From the NCBI GenBank assembly GCA_022614805.1, contig JAKEHY010000015.1, forward strand, positions 1 through 64,000: 64,000 nt of DNA. Reading direction: 5' to 3'. Both the position numbers and the translations under genes were made by a program. The notes beneath the pieces are model-generated. The model did no database searches and was not told the origin of the DNA. It saw only the letters and a program-made list of their open reading frames with translations. This document shows, in pieces, positions 24,239-33,097 of the stretch. Numbering within the stretch: the stretch's first letter is position 1; each line of letters starts with the position of its first letter. The stretch is from Candidatus Zixiibacteriota bacterium. Lineage in GTDB: Bacteria > Zixibacteria > MSB-5A5 > DSPP01.

Positions 24239-25513
24239 ATGGTCGATTACCTGCAGGAAGAAAACCTGAAGTTGAAACAGGCGGTGGAGGAGCTTTCGCT
24301 TTTGAACGAAATCGCCACCGCGGTTTCCTCGACGATGCCGATGGAGGAAATCAACAAGCTTATCGTCGGCAAGTGTCTGACCCGCATTCGGGCCGAGCAG
24401 GGGTACATTTCACTGATCGACAGCCAGGAAAAATCGGGCAATACCCATACCCTGGTGCGTGTCTTTGACAAATCCACCCTTTCGGTTCCCTTCCGGCTGG
24501 GGATTACGCTTACCGGCTGGATGGTCAAAAATCAAACGCCGCTTTTGGTCAACGACGCGCTTTCGGACGAGCGCTTTCAGGGGACCGAATGGAACGGCGT
24601 TCCCGTCCACTCGGTTCTGGCGGTCCCGCTTAAAGTCAAAAACCGGCTGATCGGCTTTATGGCCCTTTTCAACCGGAAGGGAGGGGATTTCACGCCGGAA
24701 GACCAAAGGCTTTTGTCCATTGTGGGAATGCAGTCGGCCCAGACCATCGAACAGGCCCGCCTGTACGTCAAAGAACGGGAGGCGGCAGCAATGGAAGAGG
24801 ACCTGCGGGCCGCCAAGACCATCCAGCAAAACCTCTTGCCCAAAACCGTCCCCAAAATCGCCGGTTTTGAAGTGGCCGGCTATATGATTCCGGCCCGGGA
24901 AGTAGGGGGGGATTATTTTGATTACCTTCCGTTGCCGGAGGGGCGCTGGGGATTTGTGGTGGCGGATGTGGCCGGCAAGGGGCTGCCGGCGGCGATGCTG
25001 ATGTCCAACCTGCAGGGAACCATCCGCGCCCAGGCGGGGGTGACCAATTCCTGTGCGCAGTGCGTGGCAATCGCCAACCGGATGCTGAAACTTTCCGTTT
25101 CGCCGGGGCAGTTCGTGACCCTTTTTCTGGCGGCTTTAGACCCGGCCAAAATGTCGCTTTCCTACTGCAATGCCGGCCATAACCCCCCGTATCTTTACAA
25201 ACCGGATGGCAGCTTTAGGGAGTTGACCGCCGGCGGGCCGATATTGGGAGCCTTTGAGGGCCTTTCCTATGACGAAGAGACCGTGCAACTTTCTTCCGGA
25301 GAGGTTCTGGTGGTTTTCTCCGACGGCGTTACTGAAGCCAACAACGAAACGGGGGAGATGTACGGCGAGACCCGTTTGATACAAGCGGTCAAGCCGGTGC
25401 TGACCAAAACGGCGGGCGAGATTTTAATCTCGATAATTGAGGGTGTTCACCGCTACGCGGACAAAACTCCCGCGGCAGATGACTTAACACTAATGGTGAT
25501 TAAGGCTCTGTAG
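24239..25513 (+). CDS. GAF-domain PP2C/SpoIIE (RsbU-type) serine phosphatase
   Basis: A 424-residue protein: short N-terminal coiled coil (VDYLQEENLKLKQAVEEL), GAF sensor domain (about 25-170), linker helix, then a SpoIIE-type PPM phosphatase (about 190-424). Metal-binding motifs are visible: VGGDYFDYLPL, DVAGKGLPAAMLMS, FSDGVTEANN and DDLTLMVIKAL. Family members dephosphorylate anti-sigma-factor antagonists in partner-switching stress responses. No antagonist (STAS) or anti-sigma kinase gene is adjacent, so the partner is unknown. Its 3' end overlaps the convergent prolyl oligopeptidase gene by 14 bases. Confidence 0.92.
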   Translation: MVDYLQEENLKLKQAVEELSLLNEIATAVSSTMPMEEINKLIVGKCLTRIRAEQGYISLIDSQEKSGNTHTLVRVFDKSTLSVPFRLGITLTGWMVKNQTPLLVNDALSDERFQGTEWNGVPVHSVLAVPLKVKNRLIGFMALFNRKGGDFTPEDQRLLSIVGMQSAQTIEQARLYVKEREAAAMEEDLRAAKTIQQNLLPKTVPKIAGFEVAGYMIPAREVGGDYFDYLPLPEGRWGFVVADVAGKGLPAAMLMSNLQGTIRAQAGVTNSCAQCVAIANRMLKLSVSPGQFVTLFLAALDPAKMSLSYCNAGHNPPYLYKPDGSFRELTAGGPILGAFEGLSYDEETVQLSSGEVLVVFSDGVTEANNETGEMYGETRLIQAVKPVLTKTAGEILISIIEGVHRYADKTPAADDLTLMVIKAL

Positions 25514-27698
25514 TTTTCGGTTTCTTCAGTGCCTGAATGTCATTCTCCATTCCCAAAACCTTAAACACGAAAGCGTAAATATCGGACTGCTCCTCGATAA
25601 CCTTGTTGGTCGGCTTGCCAGCCCCGTGCCCGGCTTTCGTTTCCACTCTTAAAAGGATGGGATTTTTGCCGGCGTCGGCCACCTGGATGGCGGCAGCAAA
25701 TTTCTTGGCGTGCGCCGGCACCACCCGGTCGTCCGTATCTGCGCTGGTGATTATTGCCGGCGGATAAGCCGATCCCTTTTTGATGTTGTGAAGGGGAGAA
25801 TAGGCGTATAAAAACTTGAAGTGCTCCGGATTTTCCGCGGCGTTGCCGTATTCCGGCACCCAGTAATGCCCTACGGTAAACTTATGATAACGGAGCATAT
25901 CGATGACCGGCACCTGGCAGACCACCGCGCCGAAAAGTTCCGGTCGCTGGAGCATACAGGCCGCCACCAAAAGCCCGCCATTAGAGCCGCCGTTTATTAC
26001 CAGCTTGGAGGAGTTCGTATATTTATTGGCAATCAGCCATTCACCTGCAGCTATGAAATCATCAAAAACGTTCTGCTTTTTCTCCAGCATCCCGGCCTGG
26101 TGCCACTCCTCGCCATACTCATCCCCGCCCCGCAGGTTGGCAACGGCAAAAACTCCGCCCGCCTCCAACCAGATGAGCTTGGATGTGGAAAAAAACGGCG
26201 TCTCGCTGATGTTGAAGCCGCCGTAACCGTACAGCCAGACCGGATTGGCACCGTTCAGCTTTAAACCTTTCTTATGCGTCAGGAACATCGGGATTTTGGT
26301 GCCATCCTTGGAAGGATAAAACACCTGTTTGGTTTCGTAGCCGGCCGGGTCAAAATCGACCTCCGGTTTCTGAAACACGATGGTTCGATTGATTTTGAAA
26401 TCGTAGCGAAAAATTGTGGTTGGGTACAAAAACGAAGTAAAATTGAAGAACATCTCCGAATCCTCCGGTTTTCCGGAAACGCCGGCCGCTGTACCGATGG
26501 TGGGCAGCTCGATATCCCGCACAAACGAGCCGTCAGTGTTGTAAATCTTCAACTGATTATGAGCATGATGCTTGTACACCACCACGAATTGGTTGTTAAT
26601 CGCATACACCGAAGAAATAACGTCCGCACCTTCGGGAAGGATTTCCTTCCAGTTTCCACGCGCCGGATTTTTGACGTCGAGGGCGATGATGCGGCCGCGC
26701 GGGGCATTCAAATCTGTATGGAAATAGAAGAGAGACCCGACGTTGTGAATTGGGTTGTACATCGCATCGGCCTCGTCCAAAAGCTTCACGACCGGCCCGT
26801 CCATTTCCAGTTCCTTGTAATAAATCCGGTTTTTCGGGTCGGTGCCGTGCCAGACGTTTAACACCAAATACTTGCCATCATCGGTAATCGAGGGTGAAAA
26901 ACCGAAATCCTTCTGGTCGGGCCGCTCGTAAACCAGCACATCCTCCGTCTGGGGCGTTTCCAGCTTGTGCCAGTACAGCTTGTTGTAGCGGTTCCGGTCC
27001 TCCGGTGCCACGGTGGATGGGTCCGGGTAGCGGTTGTAAAAGAATCCTTCCTTGTCAGGCTTCCAGGCAACATCGGTAAACTTGCAGTACTTCAGAACTT
27101 CATCGTAATCCTTGCCGGTGTCGAGATTGCGAATTTTGAACTCCTGTTCGTCGCTCCCTTTGGCCGAAAGAGCGTAGGCCAAAAGCGTCCCGTCCTTGGT
27201 GTATTCCGTAGCGGACAGAGCGATGGTTCCATCTGCGCTTAACAGGTTGGGGTCGATAACCACCTCCGGAGTGGCTACCAGCCCTTTTTGCATATACAAA
27301 ACGGACTGGTTCTGCAGCCCTTCGTTTTTGGTGAAAAAATACCGGCCGCCCCTTTTCTTCGGCAGCCCGTATTTCGGATAGTTCCACAGTTTGGTCAACC
27401 GGGTTTTCACTTTTTCCCTGGCCGGGGTGGCGACGAACGCTCTGGTCAACTGGTTTTCCGCCTCCACCCAGTCCATCACCTCCGGCGAGTCCGGATTCTC
27501 CAGCCAGCGGTAGGGGTCGGCCACTTTGGTGCCGTGGTAATCGTCCACCACCGAAGCGTCCATCCGCGCCGGGGGGTAGGGAAGTTTTTCTGCCTGAACG
27601 GCTGCGAACGGCCCCGAGAGTCCGAGTAAAAATAGAAAACATATAAAAGTTGAAAAGGGATGGCCGATTCGCTTTGAGTTTCTACGCTCCCGCTGCAT
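25500..27698 (-). CDS. Prolyl oligopeptidase (S9A), exported
   Basis: A 732-residue S9A peptidase with an N-terminal beta-propeller (about 45-430) and a C-terminal alpha/beta hydrolase. The nucleophile lies in NGGSNGGLLVAA, the acid in SADTDDRVVPAHA and the His in TKAGHGAGKPT. It cuts short peptides after proline. The frame is open to 27734, but ATG 27698 is chosen because AAAGGAGAG lies 5-14 bases upstream on its strand. A signal peptide (FICFLFLLGLSGPFAAVQA) then follows. Together with pepP this gives two exported proline-specific peptidases in the window. Confidence 0.95.
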   Translation of the reverse strand: MQRERRNSKRIGHPFSTFICFLFLLGLSGPFAAVQAEKLPYPPARMDASVVDDYHGTKVADPYRWLENPDSPEVMDWVEAENQLTRAFVATPAREKVKTRLTKLWNYPKYGLPKKRGGRYFFTKNEGLQNQSVLYMQKGLVATPEVVIDPNLLSADGTIALSATEYTKDGTLLAYALSAKGSDEQEFKIRNLDTGKDYDEVLKYCKFTDVAWKPDKEGFFYNRYPDPSTVAPEDRNRYNKLYWHKLETPQTEDVLVYERPDQKDFGFSPSITDDGKYLVLNVWHGTDPKNRIYYKELEMDGPVVKLLDEADAMYNPIHNVGSLFYFHTDLNAPRGRIIALDVKNPARGNWKEILPEGADVISSVYAINNQFVVVYKHHAHNQLKIYNTDGSFVRDIELPTIGTAAGVSGKPEDSEMFFNFTSFLYPTTIFRYDFKINRTIVFQKPEVDFDPAGYETKQVFYPSKDGTKIPMFLTHKKGLKLNGANPVWLYGYGGFNISETPFFSTSKLIWLEAGGVFAVANLRGGDEYGEEWHQAGMLEKKQNVFDDFIAAGEWLIANKYTNSSKLVINGGSNGGLLVAACMLQRPELFGAVVCQVPVIDMLRYHKFTVGHYWVPEYGNAAENPEHFKFLYAYSPLHNIKKGSAYPPAIITSADTDDRVVPAHAKKFAAAIQVADAGKNPILLRVETKAGHGAGKPTNKVIEEQSDIYAFVFKVLGMENDIQALKKPKTTEP

Positions 27699-27763
27699 TT
27701 GCGCTCTCCTTTGTTGTGATTTTAATTCACTCAATGATAAAATGAATCAATGATTCACTTCCA

Positions 27764-29188
27764 TCACGGCCAGATTTCCGCCGGGCGGCGGTCTTTTTTC
27801 TCCAAAATGTCTTTTCCGTTGTGGTGTTCGATTTTGGTCGGGTATTTTCCGGCAAAACAGGCCACGCAGAAATTCCCCTTCGGCAACGAAGGCATCGAAA
27901 GCATCCCTTCAATGGAAAGATAACCGAGCGAGTCCACGCCCAAATACTTCCGGATATCCTCCACCGTGCGGCTGGAGGCAATCAACTCCTCCCTGGTGGG
28001 CATATCGATGCCATAGAAACAGGGGGAAATGATGGGGGGGGCGGAGACCCGAAAATGCACTTCCTTGGCCCCGGCTTCCCGCACCATTCCCACCAGCTTT
28101 TTGGAGGTGGTTCCGCGCACTATGGAGTCATCCACAATCGCCACCCGTTTTTCCTTCAAGACCCCCTTGACGGGATTGAATTTTATGCGGACGTCCAGGT
28201 CGCGAATGGCCTGCTCGGGATGGATGAAGGTTCGCCCGACGTAATGGTTGCGAATGAAGCCGATTTCCAGTTGGATGCCCGACTGTTCGGAAAAGCCGAG
28301 CGCGGCGGTGTTGGAGCTGTCCGGCACGGCAATGACGATGTCGGCATTCACGGGCCTTTCGATGGCCAGCTGCCGCCCCAGCCGGCGGCGCACCTTGTCC
28401 ACGTTCTCGCCGTAAATCATCGAATCCGGCCGGGCGAAGTAGATGAACTCGAAAATGCAGAAGGCGTGCTCCTGCCGCTCGAAGGGGTAGTGGGAACGGA
28501 GCCCTTTTTCGTCGATGACCAAAACCTCCCCCGGCTCCACTTCCCGCAGGTACTGGGCGCCGATGATGTCGAAGGCGCAGGTTTCCGAAGCCACCACATA
28601 AGCGCCGGCGAGCTTCCCCAAAGCCATCGGCCGAAACCCCTTCGGGTCGCGGGCAGCCACAATCCCCTCGTTGGTGACAAACGTCAAAGAATACGCCCCC
28701 TCGCACTGTTTCAAGGCATCGATGATTTTCTCGACCGGGTCGTTCTTCTTCGAATGCGCCACTAAATGCAGAATCAGTTCGGTATCGGTCGTCGATTGAA
28801 AGATGGCCCCGGCGTCTTCCAGTTTTTTGCGGAGGGAAAGGGTGTTCGTCAAATTGCCGTTGTGGCCGACGGCGATGCTTCTTCCCTTGTAATGAAATAA
28901 AAACGGCTGGATGTTGGTCACCGAATTGGCGCCCGTGGTGGAGTACCGGTTGTGCCCGATGGCGAAATGCCCGGGCAGTTCCGCCAGCACGTCCTTGGAA
29001 AAAACGTCGTTGACTTGTCCCATTCCTTTGCGGATGTGCAGTTTTCCGTTGAAATTGGATACGATTCCGGCGGATTCCTGCCCGCGGTGTTGCAGGGCGT
29101 ACAGCCCCAGATAAGTCAACTCGGCGGCGTTTTTAACGCCGAAAATGCCAAAAACCCCGCATTTTTCCGGCAGTAATTCGGCAGGCAC
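27764..29188 (-). CDS. purF: Amidophosphoribosyltransferase
   Basis: A 474-residue PurF, which makes phosphoribosylamine from PRPP and glutamine in the first step of purine synthesis. The nucleophile is Cys10 after a short propeptide (MPAELLPEKCGVFGIFGV), as in the B. subtilis type. Four cysteines in the right places (AFCIFEFIYFARPD, ISPCFYGIDMPT, FCVACFAGKYPT) suggest the regulatory iron-sulfur cluster. The PRPP loop is VAIVDDSIVRGTT. GTG 29188 is used, with GGAGG at 29200-29204 on its strand. A divergent promoter pair separates it from pgsA. Confidence 0.97.
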   Translation of the reverse strand: MPAELLPEKCGVFGIFGVKNAAELTYLGLYALQHRGQESAGIVSNFNGKLHIRKGMGQVNDVFSKDVLAELPGHFAIGHNRYSTTGANSVTNIQPFLFHYKGRSIAVGHNGNLTNTLSLRKKLEDAGAIFQSTTDTELILHLVAHSKKNDPVEKIIDALKQCEGAYSLTFVTNEGIVAARDPKGFRPMALGKLAGAYVVASETCAFDIIGAQYLREVEPGEVLVIDEKGLRSHYPFERQEHAFCIFEFIYFARPDSMIYGENVDKVRRRLGRQLAIERPVNADIVIAVPDSSNTAALGFSEQSGIQLEIGFIRNHYVGRTFIHPEQAIRDLDVRIKFNPVKGVLKEKRVAIVDDSIVRGTTSKKLVGMVREAGAKEVHFRVSAPPIISPCFYGIDMPTREELIASSRTVEDIRKYLGVDSLGYLSIEGMLSMPSLPKGNFCVACFAGKYPTKIEHHNGKDILEKKDRRPAEIWP

Positions 29189-29215
29189 TGGCTATTTCGC
29201 CTCCATCTTTCAATT

Positions 29216-29245
29216 ATATTAAACCTTTTTTCACCCCTTTGTCAA
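29216..29245 (-). promoter_or_regulatory. Promoter of purF
   Basis: On the minus strand, TTGACA (29245-29240), 18 bases, TAATAT (29221-29216). Transcription would start near 29209, giving a leader of about 20 bases containing the GGAGG. Its -35 box is only five bases from that of the divergent pgsA promoter. Confidence 0.6.
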
Positions 29246-29250
29246 TCCGG

Positions 29251-29279
29251 TTGACAGGCGGAGCGCCCAACGCTATACT
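29251..29279 (+). promoter_or_regulatory. Consensus promoter of pgsA, leaderless
   Basis: TTGACA (29251-29256), exactly 17 bases, TATACT (29274-29279). The GTG start at 29286 is six bases after the -10 box, so the expected transcription start coincides with the start codon. This is the clearest leaderless signal in the window. Confidence 0.7.
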
Positions 29280-29285
29280 TGCGCC

Positions 29286-29858
29286 GTGTCCAAGAGCGGA
29301 CCAATTTTAAACCTGCCCAATCTCCTTTCCTTTGCCCGCTTGGGGCTGTTGCCGGTTTTTTTGTTTCTTTTGGCCGCTGAATCTCACACGGCCCGTCTTT
29401 GGGTCTACATTTTGGGGATTTTCGGCCTTATTTCGGACGTTTTGGACGGCTATTTTGCCCGCCGTTGGAATCAAGTGACCGAATTGGGCAAAATTTTGGA
29501 CCCCCTCTCGGACAAAATCATCGTCGCCGTCTTGACGGTATTCGCCGTTGTGGAAAAGAACTTCCCCCTGTGGCTGGCCGCTTTGATTCTGGGGCGGGAT
29601 TTGTTGATTGTTTTTCTGGCGCTTGTCTGGAAAAGCAAACTGACCTTTGTTCCAACTTCCAATCTGGCCGGCAAGCTGGCCGCCCTGACTGTGGCATTGA
29701 CTTTGCTTGCTTACCTTTTCGACATTCATCCGGCCATCCCCCTTCTCACGCCGCTGGCCCTGGGGATGATTTTGCTCTCTTCGGCCATCTACGCTTGGCG
29801 TTTTTTGCGCCAGTTGGGGCGGACGGCTCCACTTCGAACGGGAGGTTCCAATGCTTGA
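29286..29858 (+). CDS. pgsA: CDP-diacylglycerol--glycerol-3-phosphate 3-phosphatidyltransferase
   Basis: A 190-residue CDP-alcohol phosphotransferase with four or five membrane helices. The signature D-x2-DG-x2-AR-x8-G-x3-D-x3-D is complete (SDVLDGYFARRW...LGKILDPLSDK). Length and the PNLLSFARLGLLPVF start fit PgsA, the committed step to phosphatidylglycerol. A cardiolipin or phosphatidylserine synthase of the same fold is less likely. The end overlaps the next gene by eight bases. Confidence 0.9.
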   Translation: MSKSGPILNLPNLLSFARLGLLPVFLFLLAAESHTARLWVYILGIFGLISDVLDGYFARRWNQVTELGKILDPLSDKIIVAVLTVFAVVEKNFPLWLAALILGRDLLIVFLALVWKSKLTFVPTSNLAGKLAALTVALTLLAYLFDIHPAIPLLTPLALGMILLSSAIYAWRFLRQLGRTAPLRTGGSNA

Positions 29859-30462
29859 TGTGGGTAAAGCCTTTTCGCTTCTGTTCGCCGACCGGCGCTG
29901 GCTGGAGAAATGGCTTTTGGGCTCGCTTTTGCACATCGCGGCCGTTCTGATTATCGGGATTCCCTTTCTTTTGGGCTATCTTCTCGAGGTGACCCGCCGG
30001 GCCGTCAAGGAAGAGACGTTCGAGTTACCGGAGTGGCAGGAATGGGGGGTTTACTTTGGGCAGGGGCTTGTGTTCTTTATCATCCTTCTGGTTTATCTTT
30101 TGCCCGCGTTGTTTTTTTCGTTCGTCTCCGGATGCTTAAGCTTGCCGTACCTGCTTTTGTTCTACTTCATTTTTCCCGTTTTGGCTTTTCGCTTCGCTTT
30201 GACCGGTGATTTCGCCTCCGCCTTTCGCTACAGCGAAATAATTCCCTTCGTCCAGAACAACTTGACCAACCTTCTGGTGGTCTGGTTTGTCGGACTTTTG
30301 GCCACGGTGGTGGCATCCTTTGGGATACTGGCCTTTTTTATCGGCATCTGTTTTTCCGCTTTCTGGGCGGAAGTGGCCATGTTTTACTTGGCCGGCTCCC
30401 TTTACCGGGTGGCTCCCAAAACGGCCCCGCCGGAAACCTCTCTACCCCCCGCCTCGTCATGA
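29851..30462 (+). CDS. DUF4013 membrane protein
   Basis: A 203-residue protein with four or five hydrophobic helices and the DUF4013 pattern: LDVGKAFSLLFADRRWLEKW at the start, an amphipathic LPEWQEWGVYFGQGL segment between helices one and two, and FRYSEIIPFVQNN later. Function is unknown for the family. It overlaps pgsA at its start and the next gene at its end (ATGA), so it belongs to the same operon, which hints at a membrane role. Confidence 0.8.
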   Translation: MLDVGKAFSLLFADRRWLEKWLLGSLLHIAAVLIIGIPFLLGYLLEVTRRAVKEETFELPEWQEWGVYFGQGLVFFIILLVYLLPALFFSFVSGCLSLPYLLLFYFIFPVLAFRFALTGDFASAFRYSEIIPFVQNNLTNLLVVWFVGLLATVVASFGILAFFIGICFSAFWAEVAMFYLAGSLYRVAPKTAPPETSLPPASS

Positions 30463-30896
30463 GCCCTCTTTCGGTTTGGGCATACCGTTTTGGTTTGTCG
30501 GTCGAACGCCGTAAGGTGGCGTTGCTTTCGGCCGTTTTTCTTGCCGTCCCCCTGACCGCCTTGGCATTTTCCTTCACACTTTCATCTTTTGGGCACTCGA
30601 TTTTCTCGCTGGTTTGCCATCAAGTCCCGGAACGCTCTCTCTACCTGGGTGGAACGATGCCCCTTTGCGCCCGCTGTTTCGGATTATATTTCGGATTCGG
30701 CCTGGCCGGGTTTTTTGCGCCGGCCTTCTCCACCCGTTTTTCCGGAAGATTTCTCTTGGCCGGGATTTTCGCATCGCTCACTCTGGCCGCACTGGGGCCG
30801 TTTTTTCCCGCGCTGGACGCCAATTACCTGCGCCTCTTTCTGGGCCTGGCCGTGGGAGCAGGGCTGGCTTTGTTGATTAAGTCGGTCTTGAAGTGA
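30459..30896 (+). CDS. DUF2085 membrane protein
   Basis: A 145-residue integral membrane protein. The family block is obvious: FSLVCHQVPERSLYLGG followed by MPLCARCFGLYFGFGLAGF, with conserved His and three Cys near the membrane face, suggesting metal or haem binding (inference). Four helices are predicted. ATG overlaps the DUF4013 stop, and recN starts one base after its stop. Function is unknown. Confidence 0.85.
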   Translation: MSPLSVWAYRFGLSVERRKVALLSAVFLAVPLTALAFSFTLSSFGHSIFSLVCHQVPERSLYLGGTMPLCARCFGLYFGFGLAGFFAPAFSTRFSGRFLLAGIFASLTLAALGPFFPALDANYLRLFLGLAVGAGLALLIKSVLK

Positions 30897-30897
30897 T

Positions 30898-32637
30898 ATG
30901 CTTTCCCGTCTCGCCATCTCCAACTTCGGCCTGGTCGGGGAGTTGGAGTTGTCGTTTGACCCCGGTTTGACGATAATCACCGGGGAAACGGGGGCTGGAA
31001 AATCGCTTCTGGTGGGAGCTGTGGGTTTTCTTTTGGGGGAAAGGGGCTCGGCCGAACTTGTCCGAAGCGGGGCTTTGCGGGCGACGGTAGAAGGAATTTT
31101 TACCAAGCTGCCGGGGGATATGCGGCCCCTTCTCGATGAAGGGGGAATTGAACCGGAGGCCGAGCTTATCCTTCGCCGTGAACTGAACCGTGACGGCAAC
31201 TCCCGGGCCTTTGCCAACAGCCGGGGGATTACCGCCGGTTTTCTCTCCCGTTTGGGGGACTTCCTGGTCGATTTCCACGGCCAGCACGAACATCAATCTC
31301 TTTTGAACGCCGCCAACCACCGCTACCTGTTCGACCGGGTCGTTATCTCCGACCAGCAGTTGTTCGGCGTTGCCGAGGCGTATGCCCGGCTACGGCAGAA
31401 ACAGAAAGCCTGGAACGAATTTCTAAACCAGCGCAAGCTGACGCCCGAGGAAGCCGAGCTTTTATCCTTTCAAGTTCAGGAAATAAGAGCGGTTGGGCTG
31501 TCGGACGACGAAGAAGCGAAGCTTTCCGCCGAAAGGAAAATCCTGGAAAATGTGGAAAAGCTCCGGCTCTCCCTCGAAACCGCTCTTTCCTTACTGGATG
31601 AAGGGGAGGCCCCCGCCCGTCTGCAAATTGCCGCCGCATTGAAAGAACTCAAAAGGGGAGAAACGCTCGATAATACTTTCTCCGACTGGGTCGGCCGTTT
31701 GGAATCCATATCCGCCGAGCTGAATGAAGTCGCCCGCGAAGCGGGGCGCTACCGCTCCAATTTGGACGCCTCCCCTGATCGGCTGGCGGAAGTTTTGGAC
31801 CGTCTAAATTTGTACCAGCAACTGAAAAGAAAATACGGCGGCTCGGTCGAGGCGGTCCTGGATTTTGAGAAAAAAGCGGAAAACCGCCTTTCAGCCTATC
31901 ATTCCCAGAAGTCGCTCGAACAGGAACTCCAGTTGGAACTTCGGGAGGCGGAAAAGAATTACCTCGATGCTGCTGGCGAAATTTCCGGTTTTCGCAAGCG
32001 AGCCGTGCCCAGATTTGTCCGCGAGCTCGACTCTCATTTAAAAGATTTGGCCTTGAAGGAGACTGCTTTCGAAGTCCGCTTTGACCTGAAAGAATTCAAG
32101 GATGGGATAGAATGGAACGGCTCCAAGGTTGCCTGCGACGAAGCCGGCTTCGACCAAATCGAATTTCTCTTTTCCGCCAATCCGGGGGAGGAGCCCAAGC
32201 CGCTGGTCAAGACCGCCTCCGGGGGGGAGCTATCCCGCCTGATGCTTGCCTTAAAGCTTTTGGCCGCCGGGAAAGACCAGCCGGCGACTCTGGTTTTCGA
32301 TGAAATCGACCAGGGGTTGGGGGGAGACACGGCCTACCGGGTGGGGGAGAAGCTTTTGGAAGCCTCCCGGCATTATCAAATCTTCTGCATCACCCATCTG
32401 CAGCAAATCGCCGCTTTGGCCAATCATCATCTTTTAGTCTCAAAAGAAAAGGTGGGAGCCCGCAATCAGATAAGGGTCGCCGACTTGTCCGAAACCGAAC
32501 GCAAGGCCGAAATCGCCCGAATGCTGGCCGGCTCCCGCGCCGGCGAGGCGGCCTTGAAACAGGCGGAGGAAATGCTCGTCAGACAACGGGGCGTAAGAAA
32601 GATACCCATGGCTGCCAAGCCCTCAAAGCGAAAGTAG
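30898..32637 (+). CDS. recN: DNA repair protein RecN
   Basis: A 579-residue SMC-like ATPase of double-strand break repair. The N-terminal FGLVGELELSFDPG and Walker A ITGETGAGKSLLVGA, the central coiled-coil arms (about 150-375), the ABC signature TASGGELSRLMLALK and Walker B TLVFDEIDQGLGG are all in place. RecN bridges DNA ends early in recombination. Length is typical. It ends a compact five-gene operon-like run begun by pgsA. Confidence 0.96.
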   Translation: MLSRLAISNFGLVGELELSFDPGLTIITGETGAGKSLLVGAVGFLLGERGSAELVRSGALRATVEGIFTKLPGDMRPLLDEGGIEPEAELILRRELNRDGNSRAFANSRGITAGFLSRLGDFLVDFHGQHEHQSLLNAANHRYLFDRVVISDQQLFGVAEAYARLRQKQKAWNEFLNQRKLTPEEAELLSFQVQEIRAVGLSDDEEAKLSAERKILENVEKLRLSLETALSLLDEGEAPARLQIAAALKELKRGETLDNTFSDWVGRLESISAELNEVAREAGRYRSNLDASPDRLAEVLDRLNLYQQLKRKYGGSVEAVLDFEKKAENRLSAYHSQKSLEQELQLELREAEKNYLDAAGEISGFRKRAVPRFVRELDSHLKDLALKETAFEVRFDLKEFKDGIEWNGSKVACDEAGFDQIEFLFSANPGEEPKPLVKTASGGELSRLMLALKLLAAGKDQPATLVFDEIDQGLGGDTAYRVGEKLLEASRHYQIFCITHLQQIAALANHHLLVSKEKVGARNQIRVADLSETERKAEIARMLAGSRAGEAALKQAEEMLVRQRGVRKIPMAAKPSKRK

Positions 32638-32699
32638 TTTTTAATGGGCGGAAGGGCGGGACTAATCCCTAATCCCCAATCACTAATCCCTGTTTTAAG

Positions 32700-32772
32700 T
32701 GGAGCGGAGGGGAGTCGAACCCCTGACCTCCTGAATGCCATTCAGGCGTTCTCCCAACTGAACTACCGCCCC
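32700..32772 (-). tRNA. tRNA-Ala (GGC)
   Basis: The minus strand folds as a 73-base cloverleaf: acceptor GGGGCGG with CCGCTCC and discriminator A, D stem GTTC/GAAC, anticodon stem CCTGA/TCAGG with loop ATGGCAT (anticodon GGC), T arm with GTTCGACTC. It reads GCC alanine codons. The CCA end is not encoded. It is antisense to and downstream of recN. Confidence 0.93.
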
Positions 32773-32851
32773 GGTCAGGTTTTCTAATATTACCGCCAAG
32801 CCCCATTTTGTCAATCCAAAAACCCAAACTGGTTTCATAAACCTCATATCC

Positions 32852-32910
32852 GTTTAGCCCCCCGGCCTCTGCCGGGGGGAATTCTAGGGGCAGAGGCCCC
32901 TGGACTAAAC
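32852..32910. repeat. GTTTAG-type double-hairpin repeat, copy 2
   Basis: Ends GTTTAG and CTAAAC are perfectly inverted. Inside are CCCCCCGGC/GCCGGGGGG and AGGGGC/GCCCCT hairpins. It differs from 1771-1829 at only a few positions, some of them within the stems. Confidence 0.75.
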
Positions 32911-32988
32911 AGTTTTGTGGAGAGGAGGGCAGACGCTGAGGTCAGGGAACAAAACTCCGCCGCCGAGGGTATTCAATTATGAAAGAGT

Positions 32989-33016
32989 TTGACTTTTGAA
33001 AAGCGGGTATTAGATT
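32989..33016 (+). promoter_or_regulatory. Possible promoter of the S41 peptidase gene
   Basis: TTGACT (32989-32994), 16 bases, TAGATT (33011-33016). The leader would be about 75 bases, with AGAGGA near 33088 before ATG 33098. Confidence 0.4.
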
Positions 33017-33097
33017 AAAAACGGGAGGGTTCAGGAGCAATGGCGGGTCCATTTGCCATAGCGAAAATAACTCGGATGGGCAAAAAAAGAGGATAAA

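Larger units (their letters stand above)
32638..33097. other. Intergenic region with tRNA-Ala, repeat and promoter
   Basis: Holds tRNA-Ala (32700-32772, minus), a GTTTAG-type double-hairpin repeat (32852-32910) and a promoter-like pair (32989-33016). Nothing else is recognised. Confidence 0.6.

Noticed and set aside
27727-27981. Small ORF overlapping the 3' end of purF
   Set aside because: It lies on the same strand in another frame of conserved purF codons and has no protein-like features.
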